From: ZC4RG25 sp023428365
GTDB lineage: Bacteria > Pseudomonadota > Alphaproteobacteria > Rhizobiales > Hyphomicrobiaceae
DNA: 64,000 bases
Reading direction: 5' to 3'
NCBI GenBank assembly: GCA_050283925.1
Contig: JBNOAI010000002.1
Coordinates: 310,001-374,000 of the forward strand
Under the pieces are notes generated by a model. The model worked only from the letters and a program-made list of their open reading frames with translations, was not told the DNA's origin and made no database searches. The position numbers and the translations under genes were made by a program. This document shows, in pieces, positions 17,744 to 26,036 of the stretch (the stretch's first letter is position 1; the number at the start of each line of letters is the position of its first letter).

Positions 17744-18580
17744 ATGATGAAGCACGTGCGGGCGGTAGTGGTTGCGCTGATGCTGGGAGCAACTGCTCAG
17801 GCGGCAGTCGCAAACCCATTGCATCCATGGCTCCAGGCACCGCAGGCCAGTCGGACGCTTCAATCGTCCATCCCGCCGCCTGAAGGGTTTCAGCGGATTG
17901 CCGCCTCGCCTGGTTCATTCGCCGCGTGGCTCGCGAACTTGCCGATGAAGCCGGATGGCGCGCCGGTGAAGCTATTCACCGGATCGGACAAGTTCCGGCA
18001 GGACGTCCATGCGGCCGTTGTTGAAATCGATGTTGGAAAGCGTGATCTGCAGCAGTGTGCCGACGCCATCATGCGCCTGAGGGCTGAGTGGTTATGGTCG
18101 GCGGGCCGGGCGGGTGAGATCGGCTTCAATTATACCGGCGGCGGGCGGGTCTCGTGGGCGCGGTGGGCCAAGGGCGAGCGGCCGTCAGAAGACGGTAAGC
18201 GCTGGTCGACGCGCGGCAAGCCGGATCGCAGCTACGCCAGTTTCCGCCGTTATCTCGATCAGGTGTTCTCCTATGCGGGTACATACTCGCTGGAACGGGA
18301 ACTTAAGCCGATATCACTGGACGGCGTGCAAGTCGGTGACGTGTTCATCAGGGGTGGATTTCCCGGCCATGCGGTGCTGGTAGCGGATATGGCCGTGAAC
18401 CCGGCGACCGGCGAAAAGCGGTTTCTGCTGCTGCAAAGCTACATGCCCGCACAGGACATTCACGTGCTCAAGAACCCGCGCGATCCCGGGAAAAGTCCAT
18501 GGTACCCAGCGGCGTTTGAGGGCGATCTCGTCACGCCGGAATGGACGTTCGCGCGCACCAGCCTGAGGCGCTGGCCTTAA
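17744..18580 (+). CDS. DUF4846 domain secreted protein
   Basis: A 278-residue protein with a cleavable signal peptide (hydrophobic VVVALMLGATAQAAVA) that fits the DUF4846 family. Recognised family stretches are GSFAAWLANLPMKPDG, the AAVVEIDVGKRDLQQCADAIMRLRAEW block near residue 90-120, and GGFPGHAVLVADMA near 205. The last stretch, with LLQSYMPAQDIHVL after it, resembles the His-containing core of NlpC/P60-like folds, but catalytic function is not established. The start could also be ATG 17747. Its stop overlaps that of the converging aminotransferase gene by 4 bases. The role is unknown, probably periplasmic. Confidence 0.82.
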   Translation: MMKHVRAVVVALMLGATAQAAVANPLHPWLQAPQASRTLQSSIPPPEGFQRIAASPGSFAAWLANLPMKPDGAPVKLFTGSDKFRQDVHAAVVEIDVGKRDLQQCADAIMRLRAEWLWSAGRAGEIGFNYTGGGRVSWARWAKGERPSEDGKRWSTRGKPDRSYASFRRYLDQVFSYAGTYSLERELKPISLDGVQVGDVFIRGGFPGHAVLVADMAVNPATGEKRFLLLQSYMPAQDIHVLKNPRDPGKSPWYPAAFEGDLVTPEWTFARTSLRRWP

Positions 18581-19695
18581 GCGCGCGCGGCACGCAGAGC
18601 TTCTGGCAGCGCTTCAGCGAAGATCGCAAGATCCGTGTCGAGGCCAGCACTGACCCGAATGCAGCGATCGAGCGGAGCGACACCGGGCATCCGCACGAAA
18701 ACGTCCCGGGCAATCAGTTCCTCCAGCACGCGCTTGGCGAATGCGCCGTCGCCACCGCAGTCGATCGCAACGAAGTTTGTCGCGGAGGGCAGCGGTTCAA
18801 GTCCGTTGGCTCGGCTGATTGCGCCGATGCGACCGCGTGCTTCCGAGATCTTGCTGATGACCTGGCTCAGATAGTCCTGATCGGCCAATGCCGCGAGCGC
18901 GCCAACGTGCGCCATGCGGTTGACGCCGAAATGATTGCGGATCTTGTCGAACGACCGGATCAGGTTTGCCTCGCCAATCGCGTAGCCGACGCGCAGCCCA
19001 GCCAAACCGTAGGCCTTGGAGAACGTACGCAACCGCAGCACTTGCGGGTTTGAAACGTCGATCGGCGGTACGGCATCGGTGGGTGCCGTATCGGAATAGG
19101 CTTCATCCAGCAGTAGCACCGCGCCGCCCGGGAGCGACTCGATCAGGCGCTGCACATCGACGTTCCCCCACCAGGAGCCCATCGGGTTGTCGGGATTGGC
19201 GAAATAGACAAGCTTGGCGTCTTCGCGGCGCGCAGTCTCGGCCAACGCTTCTGGATCTTCACGGTCTCCGACATACGGCACGCGCACCAACCGCCCGCCG
19301 AATCCGGCGACGTGAAAATTGAACGTGGGGTATGCGCCGAGCGACGTGACAATGGCATCGCCCGGCTCGACCATCAGCCGCACGGCATAGCCGAGCAGAG
19401 CGTCGATGCCCTCTCCAACCACGATGTTTTCTGGTGCAACGCCGTGATGACGGGCAATGGCGTGTTTCAGGTCATAGTTTTCTGGATCGGCGTACATCCA
19501 GCAATCCATCGCGGCGTGCTGCATGGCGGCAATCGCCTTCGGCGACGGGCCGAATACGCTTTCGTTCGCTCCTATGCGTGCGCGAAAGCTGCGCCCACGC
19601 GTGCGCTCCTGGGCCTCGGGACCAACGAACGGCACCGTCGCGGGCAGGCTTTCTGCGAGCGGCGTAAATCTCGGGGCGCGGGGGGCAGAGGCCAC
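18577..19695 (-). CDS. PLP-dependent aminotransferase, HisC-like
   Basis: Fold-type I aminotransferase of the class I/II family, 372 residues, nearest in pattern to histidinol-phosphate aminotransferases. The PLP lysine is Lys227 in TFSKAYGLAGLRVGYA, with Asp197 in LLLDEAY and the Asn of FANPDNPMG at about 167. The substrate region IGANESVFGPSP near residue 42 matches the HisC family. Start GTG 19695 has GGAG 9 bases upstream. The DUF1489 gene ends 20 bases before it on the same strand, so they are probably one unit. It is not in a his operon, so an aromatic or other amino acid is a plausible substrate. Confidence 0.87.
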   Translation of the reverse strand: MASAPRAPRFTPLAESLPATVPFVGPEAQERTRGRSFRARIGANESVFGPSPKAIAAMQHAAMDCWMYADPENYDLKHAIARHHGVAPENIVVGEGIDALLGYAVRLMVEPGDAIVTSLGAYPTFNFHVAGFGGRLVRVPYVGDREDPEALAETARREDAKLVYFANPDNPMGSWWGNVDVQRLIESLPGGAVLLLDEAYSDTAPTDAVPPIDVSNPQVLRLRTFSKAYGLAGLRVGYAIGEANLIRSFDKIRNHFGVNRMAHVGALAALADQDYLSQVISKISEARGRIGAISRANGLEPLPSATNFVAIDCGGDGAFAKRVLEELIARDVFVRMPGVAPLDRCIRVSAGLDTDLAIFAEALPEALRAARA

Positions 19696-19715
19696 GTGCG
19701 GTTACTCCAGGAACG

Positions 19716-20156
19716 TCAGATCAACCCGAGGTCTGTGAGGTCTTTGCGCATCTTCGGGGGCAATTGAGCCAGCCCTTTCGCCGCGCGCGCATCGAGATCC
19801 GCGGGTGCGTCATCGGCTTCGAGATAGCGCCAGCCTTGGAAAGCCCGGCGGGGCGCCGGTGCCGTCGGCAGCAGCGGCTCGTCGAGGTAGACGAGACAGC
19901 ATGGCGTTCCATCCTGCTTGTTGCCTTCGCCGAAGCCGGTGATGCGTTGGCGTACCTGAATGACGCCCTTGATGACCCAATAGAGCGACCCGCCTTCCAG
20001 CAGTTCCGCTTGACGCTTAGGAACCATCCGCGTCGCGTGGAACAGGCGCGGGGTCTCGCCGGCTTTGCGCTGGGCAGCAAGGCGGCCCTTCTGCCACTCA
20101 GCGAGGTCCTCGATGCTGTCGGTACCGACGCACAGTTTGATCATGTGCAGTGTCAT
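19716..20156 (-). CDS. DUF1489 family protein
   Basis: A 146-residue protein matching the alphaproteobacterial DUF1489 family: it opens with MTLHMIKLCVG and contains RMVPKRQAELLEGGSLYWVIKG near residue 50 and GWRYLEADDAPAD near 115. No signal peptide or membrane segment is visible. The function is unknown. Start ATG 20156 is chosen because the family begins at this point; the open frame continues to 20360 without homology. It precedes the HisC-like aminotransferase in an apparent two-gene unit and diverges from the YeeE/YedE gene. Confidence 0.8.
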   Translation of the reverse strand: MTLHMIKLCVGTDSIEDLAEWQKGRLAAQRKAGETPRLFHATRMVPKRQAELLEGGSLYWVIKGVIQVRQRITGFGEGNKQDGTPCCLVYLDEPLLPTAPAPRRAFQGWRYLEADDAPADLDARAAKGLAQLPPKMRKDLTDLGLI

Positions 20157-20288
20157 CAGCAGCTCATCGTCAGTTGCACATGGTCGATGGATCGACCGCA
20201 TCTCGCTGTCTACACCGCTCGTCCGGTCAAGGCGAGCCATCCGACGAAGTGATACACCGTCGCAGCTAGGCTCAACACTTGCGGGTTC

Positions 20289-20308
20289 ATATTCAAATTT
20301 GCGAATAT
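20289..20308. promoter_or_regulatory. Candidate SqrR/BigR-type operator
   Basis: The perfect palindrome ATATTC-N8-GAATAT lies 43 bases before the start of the YeeE/YedE transporter. It contains ATTC-N8-GAAT, which I recall as the recognition pattern of the persulfide-responsive repressor SqrR. An ArsR-type regulator with the matching cysteine pair is encoded at 26429-26785. The right half-site overlaps TATAAG, a possible -10 element, which fits repression by occlusion. Assignment is by motif and context only. Confidence 0.6.
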
Positions 20309-20350
20309 AAGGAGTTTGCAAGCTGACGACGCCGTGGAGAAGGATTGCCG

Positions 20351-21454
20351 ATGACGGCATTGCGCGAGGTGCTCGCCGATAATGGGCCTATGGCTCTGAC
20401 GCTCGGTGGCCTTCTAATCGGGTTTGTGTTCGGGGTGATCGTCTACAGGACGAACTTCTGCACGATGGGTGCGATCTCAGATATCGTCTCGTTCGGAGAT
20501 GCGCGTCGGTTCCGCGCCTGGATGCTGGCGGCTGTGACTGCAATCCTGGGTACGCAGCTTCTCGATTATGCAGGCGTGGTCGAACTTTCGAGGTCAATGT
20601 ATCTCGGAGCCAGCGTAAACTGGGCAGGCTCGTTGCTCGGCGGACTGATGTTCGGATACGGCATGGTATTCGCCGGTGGTTGCGCCAGTCGCAACCTTGT
20701 CCGAGTCGGCGGCGGAGACTTGCGATCGCTGCTGGCGCTCGTCGTCCTGGGCGTCTTTGCCTACATGACGATGGGTGGAATCTTCGGCCCAGCACGCGTC
20801 TGGCTGGAGCAATCGACAGCGCTGGACCTTACGGATTTTCAGGCTGCCAGCCAGGGTGTGGATGAGGTGGTGCGCGCTCACTTTAATATCGACCGTAACC
20901 TCGCCGTGCTGGCGGCGCTCGCTGCGATTGTTCTGCCGGCGCTCCTTTACTGTTTCTCCAGCAGCGCGTTCCGAGCGTCCCGGGTCCATACGCTCTCGGG
21001 TATAGGCGTGGGTCTGTGCGTTGTGGCGGGATGGGCGCTTACCGGGCTGACTTTTGACGAGATATCGGACCGGCCGGTCGCGCCGATTTCGCTCACTTAT
21101 GTGCGGCCGACGGGTGACTCTCTGGAATGGTTGCAGCGGTACACGGCGCTCGGATGGCCCGGCTTTGGCGTGGCGACTGTATTCGGGGCTGTGATCGGAG
21201 CCTTCGTCACGGCTCTGCGCATGGGGCGCTTCAAGGTGACGTCATTTTCCGACAAGAAGGATACGGTCCGTGTCCTCGGCGGGGCGGCGCTGATGGGGAT
21301 TGGTGGCGTGCTGGGCCTGGGCTGCACCATCGGGCAGGGCGTTACGGGACTGTCGACGCTGGCCATCGGGTCGTTTCTGACCTTCTCGGCCATCGTCGTC
21401 GGCGGGGTCATCGGGATCAAGGTCTTCGAGCGTATCCTGATGGCAGAAGCCTAG
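20351..21454 (+). CDS. YeeE/YedE family sulfur-compound transporter
   Basis: Inner-membrane protein of 367 residues in the YeeE/YedE (TsuA-like) family, whose studied member imports thiosulfate. The conserved cysteines that relay the sulfur anion are visible: NFCTMGAISD near residue 37, FAGGCASRNLVR near 113 and GLGCTIGQGVTG near 325. Around nine to ten membrane segments are present. ATG 20351 has an AGAAGGA ribosome-binding site upstream. Placement next to sox/fcc genes and behind a SqrR-like operator supports uptake or release of thiosulfate, sulfide or a related sulfur species as part of one regulon. The direction of transport is inferred. Confidence 0.85.
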   Translation: MTALREVLADNGPMALTLGGLLIGFVFGVIVYRTNFCTMGAISDIVSFGDARRFRAWMLAAVTAILGTQLLDYAGVVELSRSMYLGASVNWAGSLLGGLMFGYGMVFAGGCASRNLVRVGGGDLRSLLALVVLGVFAYMTMGGIFGPARVWLEQSTALDLTDFQAASQGVDEVVRAHFNIDRNLAVLAALAAIVLPALLYCFSSSAFRASRVHTLSGIGVGLCVVAGWALTGLTFDEISDRPVAPISLTYVRPTGDSLEWLQRYTALGWPGFGVATVFGAVIGAFVTALRMGRFKVTSFSDKKDTVRVLGGAALMGIGGVLGLGCTIGQGVTGLSTLAIGSFLTFSAIVVGGVIGIKVFERILMAEA

Positions 21455-21464
21455 GGTTCTCGAA

Positions 21465-23072
21465 TCACTTCACCTCGAAGGTGATTGCCGTACGCACATG
21501 AGCGTCGGGCTTGGGGCGCTCGGTTTTGGCCGAAGCCGGAGCAGGATCGCGCCGCGCCGCGCGGCGGCTTTGTCTACGCCTCCGGTCGGCCTGCTGGCGA
21601 GACGATGATGCAGCCGTCTGGTTCCATGTCTTGGACAGGAAGGTCCGCCAGTCTCCGAGCAGAGTGAAACGCTGGCGATCAAAGTCCTGCTGAATGTTAT
21701 CAGCGATTTTCGCAACAACGGTGCATACGCCGACCACTGTTTCCATGCCGGGCTTATCGAGGCGAAACTGATAAGGGGCCTTCGAACCCGGCAAACTCGG
21801 AATGGAACCCGCTGTGATCCGGTTGTCGGTGGCCATCTCGTTTGGGAACAGCACCGTGGCTTGGCCGTTCGCATCCAGGCCGATAAGCGTCAGATGGCAG
21901 TCGGCGCTGGTGAACGCGCTCAACGTCAGCAAGTCTCCCACTTGATAGCTGGTTTTGTCCGACCAGATCGCAAATTCGAATGGTGCCGATGGTTCGGGCG
22001 CATCGCTCGCTGCGGATGCCGAAGTCTCCACCGAACCGATCAGGCTGTTGCGCAACTGCAGAAAGTCCGGTCTGGGGAGCAGCCCTTGAAGCAGTCGTCG
22101 CGCGGCGATCCGATCGCGGCCGGAAACAGCGTTGAGCTGCTGCATGAGATCGTGCCGCGAGACGGACATTTCGGTTGCCGCAGTGCTCAGATCCAGGTCG
22201 CGCTCCCACGCTCGCGCGAGCGGCGCGAGTTGGATGATCGTGTCCGTGCTCGGTGGAGAGCTGAAAGGCATCAGCCCGCGTAGGATGATATGCGCGAGCC
22301 AGTCAGCGCGGACACCAGGGACAGTCGAGTAAGTCAGGCTCGATGCCAGCTTGCTCGAGATCGATGCTGGGAGCGTCTGGTCAGGGTATGGGGCGACCAG
22401 CTGTTCCCACTCGTCCGCGGTCATTCCGATAGCGTGTAGCGAGATGCGGAACAGCGAGTCACCAGCAACGATAGGTTCGATCTTCGTCTCGTAAGCAGAT
22501 CGGGCGAGATGTTGAACAATCAGCTTGGCCGTCTGGAGCTGGTCCGCTGCAGAACCTGGAGCATGGCACGGCAGCACGATGAAGCGGGCGTCTTGTTGTT
22601 CGGTGGGCGTCAGGCGCGTCAGGTTGGTGTTGATCGAAGCTTCCGGCGGTCCGCACGGTTGTGCCCCTGGAGTGGGAGGCAAGCCATTGATCCAGTCACG
22701 GATCGCCTGGACATCATCGTCGGACGGGCCTGCTTTGGACTCCGATCCAGCACCCGAGGTCGGAGGCATGGCTCGGCGCAGCATCACTGTGTAGAGCGGA
22801 GAGGCATCAGCAACTCCTGGACGAACGAGCGATGGGTCGCTGGCCAGCTCATCCAGATCGAGAATATTGAGGAACAGGCTCTCGGGTTTTGCATCTTCGA
22901 GGCGGCTTGCCTGATGGCACCGCGCGCACGAGGCATCGAGGACCTTCGCTGCAGTCGCCTTCAACGATTCCGGTTCGGCTGCCTGCAGAAGACTGCCGTT
23001 CGATAGCGCTGCAAGTGTTCCGAAGCAAAAGGCGGAGGCCACACGGGACCACCGCCAGAGAATAGATTTCAC
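21465..23072 (-). CDS. Periplasmic c-type cytochrome fused to a DUF4384 domain
   Basis: A 535-residue secreted protein. The signal peptide is followed by a cytochrome c segment with the haem site CARCH (Cys49, Cys52, His53) and a candidate axial Met in LRRAMPPTS near residue 105. A central region of about 200 residues is not recognised. Residues about 365-470 look like DUF4384 (FAIWSDKTSYQVGDLLTL, ADCHLTLIGLDANGQATVLFPNE). The tail is arginine-rich. Start GTG 23072 lies 22 bases after soxZ, so soxY-soxZ-this gene form an operon. A role in electron transfer from, or assembly around, the SoxYZ carrier is inferred; I know of no established function. Confidence 0.72.
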   Translation of the reverse strand: MKSILWRWSRVASAFCFGTLAALSNGSLLQAAEPESLKATAAKVLDASCARCHQASRLEDAKPESLFLNILDLDELASDPSLVRPGVADASPLYTVMLRRAMPPTSGAGSESKAGPSDDDVQAIRDWINGLPPTPGAQPCGPPEASINTNLTRLTPTEQQDARFIVLPCHAPGSAADQLQTAKLIVQHLARSAYETKIEPIVAGDSLFRISLHAIGMTADEWEQLVAPYPDQTLPASISSKLASSLTYSTVPGVRADWLAHIILRGLMPFSSPPSTDTIIQLAPLARAWERDLDLSTAATEMSVSRHDLMQQLNAVSGRDRIAARRLLQGLLPRPDFLQLRNSLIGSVETSASAASDAPEPSAPFEFAIWSDKTSYQVGDLLTLSAFTSADCHLTLIGLDANGQATVLFPNEMATDNRITAGSIPSLPGSKAPYQFRLDKPGMETVVGVCTVVAKIADNIQQDFDRQRFTLLGDWRTFLSKTWNQTAASSSRQQADRRRRQSRRAARRDPAPASAKTERPKPDAHVRTAITFEVK

Positions 23073-23094
23073 GACAACCGGTACTCCGGGTGCG

Positions 23095-23418
23095 TTACGC
23101 GACGTTCAACTTCACGGTTTCCGTCACCTTCGCACCGGCGTCATCGAGCCAGCTCAACTCGAGCTCGCCGGGCCCTGGCACCTTCATGAAGAAGGCGAGG
23201 TACGGGTTGGCGGAAATGCCAGGCTGCAGATCGGCCTTGAACACTTCCGTGCCGTTGAAACGGGCTGTCACCGTATTGATGATGTTGCGCGGAATCGGCT
23301 TGCCCTCGCGGTCCTTGCGCTGACCCGTCTCCATGATGTGGGAAACGAGCGTTTTGACCTCGATCACGTCCCCCACCTTGGCGGTGTCGGGAATTTTGAT
23401 GCGCGGCTTCATCGACAT
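23095..23418 (-). CDS. soxZ: Sulfur-oxidation carrier subunit SoxZ
   Basis: Small partner subunit of the SoxYZ carrier, which holds sulfur intermediates covalently during thiosulfate oxidation in the periplasm. The 107-residue, immunoglobulin-like protein has the family features IKIPDTAKVGDVIEVKTLVSHIMETG near the N-terminus, the Asn/Thr-rich NTVTARFNGTEVF strand and a C-terminal LDDAGAKVTETVKLNVA. There is no signal peptide, as expected because SoxZ is co-exported with SoxY. The gene follows soxY by 30 bases and precedes the cytochrome/DUF4384 gene by 22. Length and pattern match the family closely. Confidence 0.93.
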   Translation of the reverse strand: MSMKPRIKIPDTAKVGDVIEVKTLVSHIMETGQRKDREGKPIPRNIINTVTARFNGTEVFKADLQPGISANPYLAFFMKVPGPGELELSWLDDAGAKVTETVKLNVA

Positions 23419-23448
23419 GGTGTGCGTTCCTTCCCTGAGGGGCGCCGG

Positions 23449-23925
23449 CTAGCCGCCGCAGCCACCGATCGTAACTTTGACGTTGCGCCGCACCATCGCG
23501 AACTTTCCATCGCTGATCTCAGCAACCGCGACGACGTCCTGAGTGGTGGCCAACCGCATGCGGCTGGAGACGGCGGCTTTGCCGGAAGCGGGGAAGAAAT
23601 GGAACGTTGCCACGGCAGGTTGCGGATTGCCTGTTGCGAGCACGTGAATGCTCTTGACGTAATCTGCCTCGGTCATCGGACTATCGATGGATAGGGAGAA
23701 GGGGACCGTGTTCCCATTCTCTGCGATTTCCGGCATGTCGAGCGTGAGCTTGCCCTCTTCCGATTTGGCATCGCCAATGATCTTCTTGAGTTCCGCTTCC
23801 CAGCCGCCCTCGGTCCGGGCATGAACATCCGTGTTGGTCAGGAGCAAGGTCGCAACGCCCGCCATCCCTACTCCACGCAGCAATGTGCGTCTGTCGATGG
23901 CTCCGGGTATTGCGTCTTGTTTCAT
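23449..23925 (-). CDS. soxY: Sulfur-oxidation carrier subunit SoxY
   Basis: Sulfur-carrying subunit of SoxYZ. The 158-residue protein ends in the diagnostic GGCGG tail, with Cys156 as the residue that binds the sulfane intermediate. The N-terminus carries a twin-arginine signal (DRRTLLRGVGMAGVATLLL), so the folded SoxYZ pair is probably exported by Tat. ATG 23925 is preferred because a GGGGAG-type ribosome-binding site lies before it. soxZ follows at 30 bases. The genes for the usual partners SoxAX, SoxB and SoxCD are not in this window. SoxYZ may be used here with the FCSD-type dehydrogenase or with components encoded elsewhere. Confidence 0.95.
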   Translation of the reverse strand: MKQDAIPGAIDRRTLLRGVGMAGVATLLLTNTDVHARTEGGWEAELKKIIGDAKSEEGKLTLDMPEIAENGNTVPFSLSIDSPMTEADYVKSIHVLATGNPQPAVATFHFFPASGKAAVSSRMRLATTQDVVAVAEISDGKFAMVRRNVKVTIGGCGG

Positions 23926-24098
23926 CTCGCTCCCCTCTCGGGCGTTTGCACGCGGCTCAACACACCTTTGTCGTATCACCTAGATGGCTATCGCAGTATG
24001 AAATGCCAGTCACGACCGCGTAATGTCACGGCATTATCGACGGCGAAGCACATGTATCGGGTGTCTATCGGGCATCAAATCTTTCGCCCGAGCTTTAA

Positions 24099-24117
24099 AA
24101 TATTATAGTAGCATATT
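24099..24117. promoter_or_regulatory. A+T-rich inverted repeat in the soxY/soxS divergent promoter region
   Basis: The 226-base gap between soxY and the divergent soxS-like gene contains AATAT-N9-ATATT, about 35 bases before the soxS-like start. It shares the ATATT core with the SqrR-like operator at 20289 but lacks the outer C/G, so it is at best a degenerate copy. Confidence 0.3.
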
Positions 24118-24151
24118 GGAATACGACCGCAATTCTGAATGGGGCTTGAAT

Positions 24152-24604
24152 ATGACGAGCCGTATGCGGGCGAATGGAGTTCGGTCAATCGCGATCGCTT
24201 TTCTGTTGGCGATTGTCCTGAGCGCGCTTGCGGCAGTTGTGCCGGGGGATCGGACTCGCGGGAATGCCGGGGACGTTCGAAACGATGCCGTGCCGCGAAC
24301 CGGTGTCCATCTCATCATGGTTGAGCTGGTCGGGTGCCCCTATTGCGCACGCTGGGATCGGGAAATCGGTATTTCGTATGGGGCCAGTCCGGAAGGACGA
24401 TTTGCTCCTTTAGTCCGTCTTCCACGCAATCACCCGGAACTCTCGGTCTTCGCCGATAGCATTTATTCGCCAACTTTCATCGTCGTACAGGATGGCATGG
24501 AGATTGGCCGCATCGTCGGATATCCTGGCGCTGACTTTTTTTGGGGTCTGTTGGATCGAATTTTAGCACAAGCCGGATTCAAGCCAGAATCGAGTGGTTC
24601 CTGA
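24152..24604 (+). CDS. soxS: SoxS-like thioredoxin-fold protein
   Basis: Exported thiol-disulfide protein of 150 residues. A hydrophobic signal segment (IAIAFLLAIVLSALAAV) is followed by a thioredoxin-like domain with CPYC in VELVGCPYCARWDREIG near residue 60, and the cis-Pro strand YSPTFIVVQDG near 110. The C-terminal RIVGYPGADFFWGLL is characteristic of SoxS, the periplasmic thioredoxin that in Paracoccus keeps the SoxY cysteine in a reactive state. ATG 24152 gives a good signal peptide; the frame stays open upstream to 24023. The FCSD flavoprotein gene starts 53 bases downstream, so the two are probably co-transcribed. Confidence 0.8.
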   Translation: MTSRMRANGVRSIAIAFLLAIVLSALAAVVPGDRTRGNAGDVRNDAVPRTGVHLIMVELVGCPYCARWDREIGISYGASPEGRFAPLVRLPRNHPELSVFADSIYSPTFIVVQDGMEIGRIVGYPGADFFWGLLDRILAQAGFKPESSGS

Positions 24605-24657
24605 TGGCGCCAGCGATTGACTGGCGGATCACCTGCGCACGAGGAGGAAGGTGGATT

Positions 24658-25983
24658 ATGACTAAGTTTACACGGCGCGATTTGGGCAAACTGGCGGGGG
24701 TTGCCGGCATAGTCGGTCTCGGAACGTCGACCTTCGGCAGCTTTGCAATCGCGCAGGGCGCAGCAAAGGTGGTCGTTGTCGGCGGCGGTGCAGGCGGAGC
24801 GACGGTGGCGCATCTGCTCAAGGCAGGCGAGCCGAAGCTCGACGTGACATTGATCGAAGCCAACCCGCGTTACAGCTCCTCGTTCTTCTCCAACCTCTAC
24901 CTCGGCGGGTTCCGCTCGTTCGATTCGCTCAATCATGGCTATGACGGTTTGACCAAGCTCGGCGTCAAGGTTGTGCGCGACTACGCAACCGATGTCGACA
25001 CGGCAAAGAAGACGGTGCGCACGCGCGGTGGTCGCTCCTTTGGCTATGACCGGCTCGTGCTGTCCCCCGGCATCGACATCAAGTACGACTCGATCGCGGG
25101 CTATTCGCGTGAAGCCGCGAATATCATGCCGCACGCCTACAACACGGATGGCTCGCAGAAGGAACTGCTCAAGAAGCAGATCGACGGCCTCAAGGATGGC
25201 GGCAACGTCATCATGGTGATGCCGAACAATCCGTTCCGCTGCCCGCCTGGACCGTATGAGCGGATGTGCATGATCGCGCACATCATCAAGACCAAGAAGC
25301 CGAAGTCCAAGCTGATCGTGCTGGATCCGAAGAAGGCGTTCTCAAAACAGCCGGTCTTCATGGAGGCTGTGAACACCTACTATAAGGACATCATCGAGCT
25401 GAACCTGTCGAACGAGATCGATAGCTTCCAGGTCACGCGCGTCGATCCGAAGACCAAGGAAGTCGAGATCAAGGACGGCAAGAAGTGGAAGGGCGACGTC
25501 GTCAACGTCATCCCGCAGCAGCGGGCGGGCGAGATCGCGTTCAAGGCCGGTACCAACGAAGGCGACTGGGTGCCGATCAACCCGGAGAACTTCTCGTCGA
25601 CGAAGGTCAAGGACGTCTATGTGCTCGGCGACGCGACGGTCGCGGTCGATATGCCGAAGTCGGCGTTCTCGGCCAACAGCCAGGGCAAGGTCGTTGCGGC
25701 TGACATCCTCGCGGACCTCGCCAAGAAAGAGAAGTTCCCCGCACGCTTCCGCAATACCTGCTGGTCGCTCGTCGCTCCCGACGACTGCATCAAGGTTGGC
25801 GCCAACTACGCGCCGAAGGAAGGCAAGCTCGATCCGTCCGGATCGTTCGTGTCCAAGCCTGGCGAGGACGCGGCAACCCGCAAGCAGAACTACGCCGAAA
25901 GCATCAGCTGGTACGACAGCATCACCGAGGAGATGTTCGCCAAGTCGGCCGCGCCGGCGGCCAAAGGGAAGAAGAAGGGCTGA
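24658..25983 (+). CDS. fccB: Sulfide dehydrogenase (flavocytochrome c) flavoprotein subunit
   Basis: Periplasmic FAD protein oxidising sulfide to sulfur/polysulfide and passing electrons to a cytochrome c (FccB/SoxF type), 441 residues. A twin-arginine signal (TRRDLGKLAGVAGIVG) precedes the FAD-binding loop VVVVGGGAGGATVA near residue 36. The redox-active cysteines next to the flavin are conserved: Cys195 in FRCPPGPYER and Cys368 in RNTCWSLVAPDD, the latter in the FCSD flavin-binding C-terminal domain. ATG 24658 has AGGAGG upstream. The likely cytochrome partner is encoded on the opposite strand immediately downstream. Codon use is strongly biased to C/G at third positions, suggesting good expression. 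Confidence 0.92.
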   Translation: MTKFTRRDLGKLAGVAGIVGLGTSTFGSFAIAQGAAKVVVVGGGAGGATVAHLLKAGEPKLDVTLIEANPRYSSSFFSNLYLGGFRSFDSLNHGYDGLTKLGVKVVRDYATDVDTAKKTVRTRGGRSFGYDRLVLSPGIDIKYDSIAGYSREAANIMPHAYNTDGSQKELLKKQIDGLKDGGNVIMVMPNNPFRCPPGPYERMCMIAHIIKTKKPKSKLIVLDPKKAFSKQPVFMEAVNTYYKDIIELNLSNEIDSFQVTRVDPKTKEVEIKDGKKWKGDVVNVIPQQRAGEIAFKAGTNEGDWVPINPENFSSTKVKDVYVLGDATVAVDMPKSAFSANSQGKVVAADILADLAKKEKFPARFRNTCWSLVAPDDCIKVGANYAPKEGKLDPSGSFVSKPGEDAATRKQNYAESISWYDSITEEMFAKSAAPAAKGKKKG

Positions 25984-25989
25984 GGCGAG

Positions 25990-26015
25990 AGGGCGGGATC
26001 TGAAAATCCCGCCCT
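25990..26015. terminator. Rho-independent terminator after fccB
   Basis: A perfect 10-bp stem AGGGCGGGAT / ATCCCGCCCT with a six-base loop is followed by TCCTTTT on the plus strand. It sits between the fccB stop and the end of the converging cytochrome gene and is the most canonical terminator in the window. Confidence 0.85.
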
Positions 26016-26036
26016 TCCTTTTAGGTGGTGCTGGGA

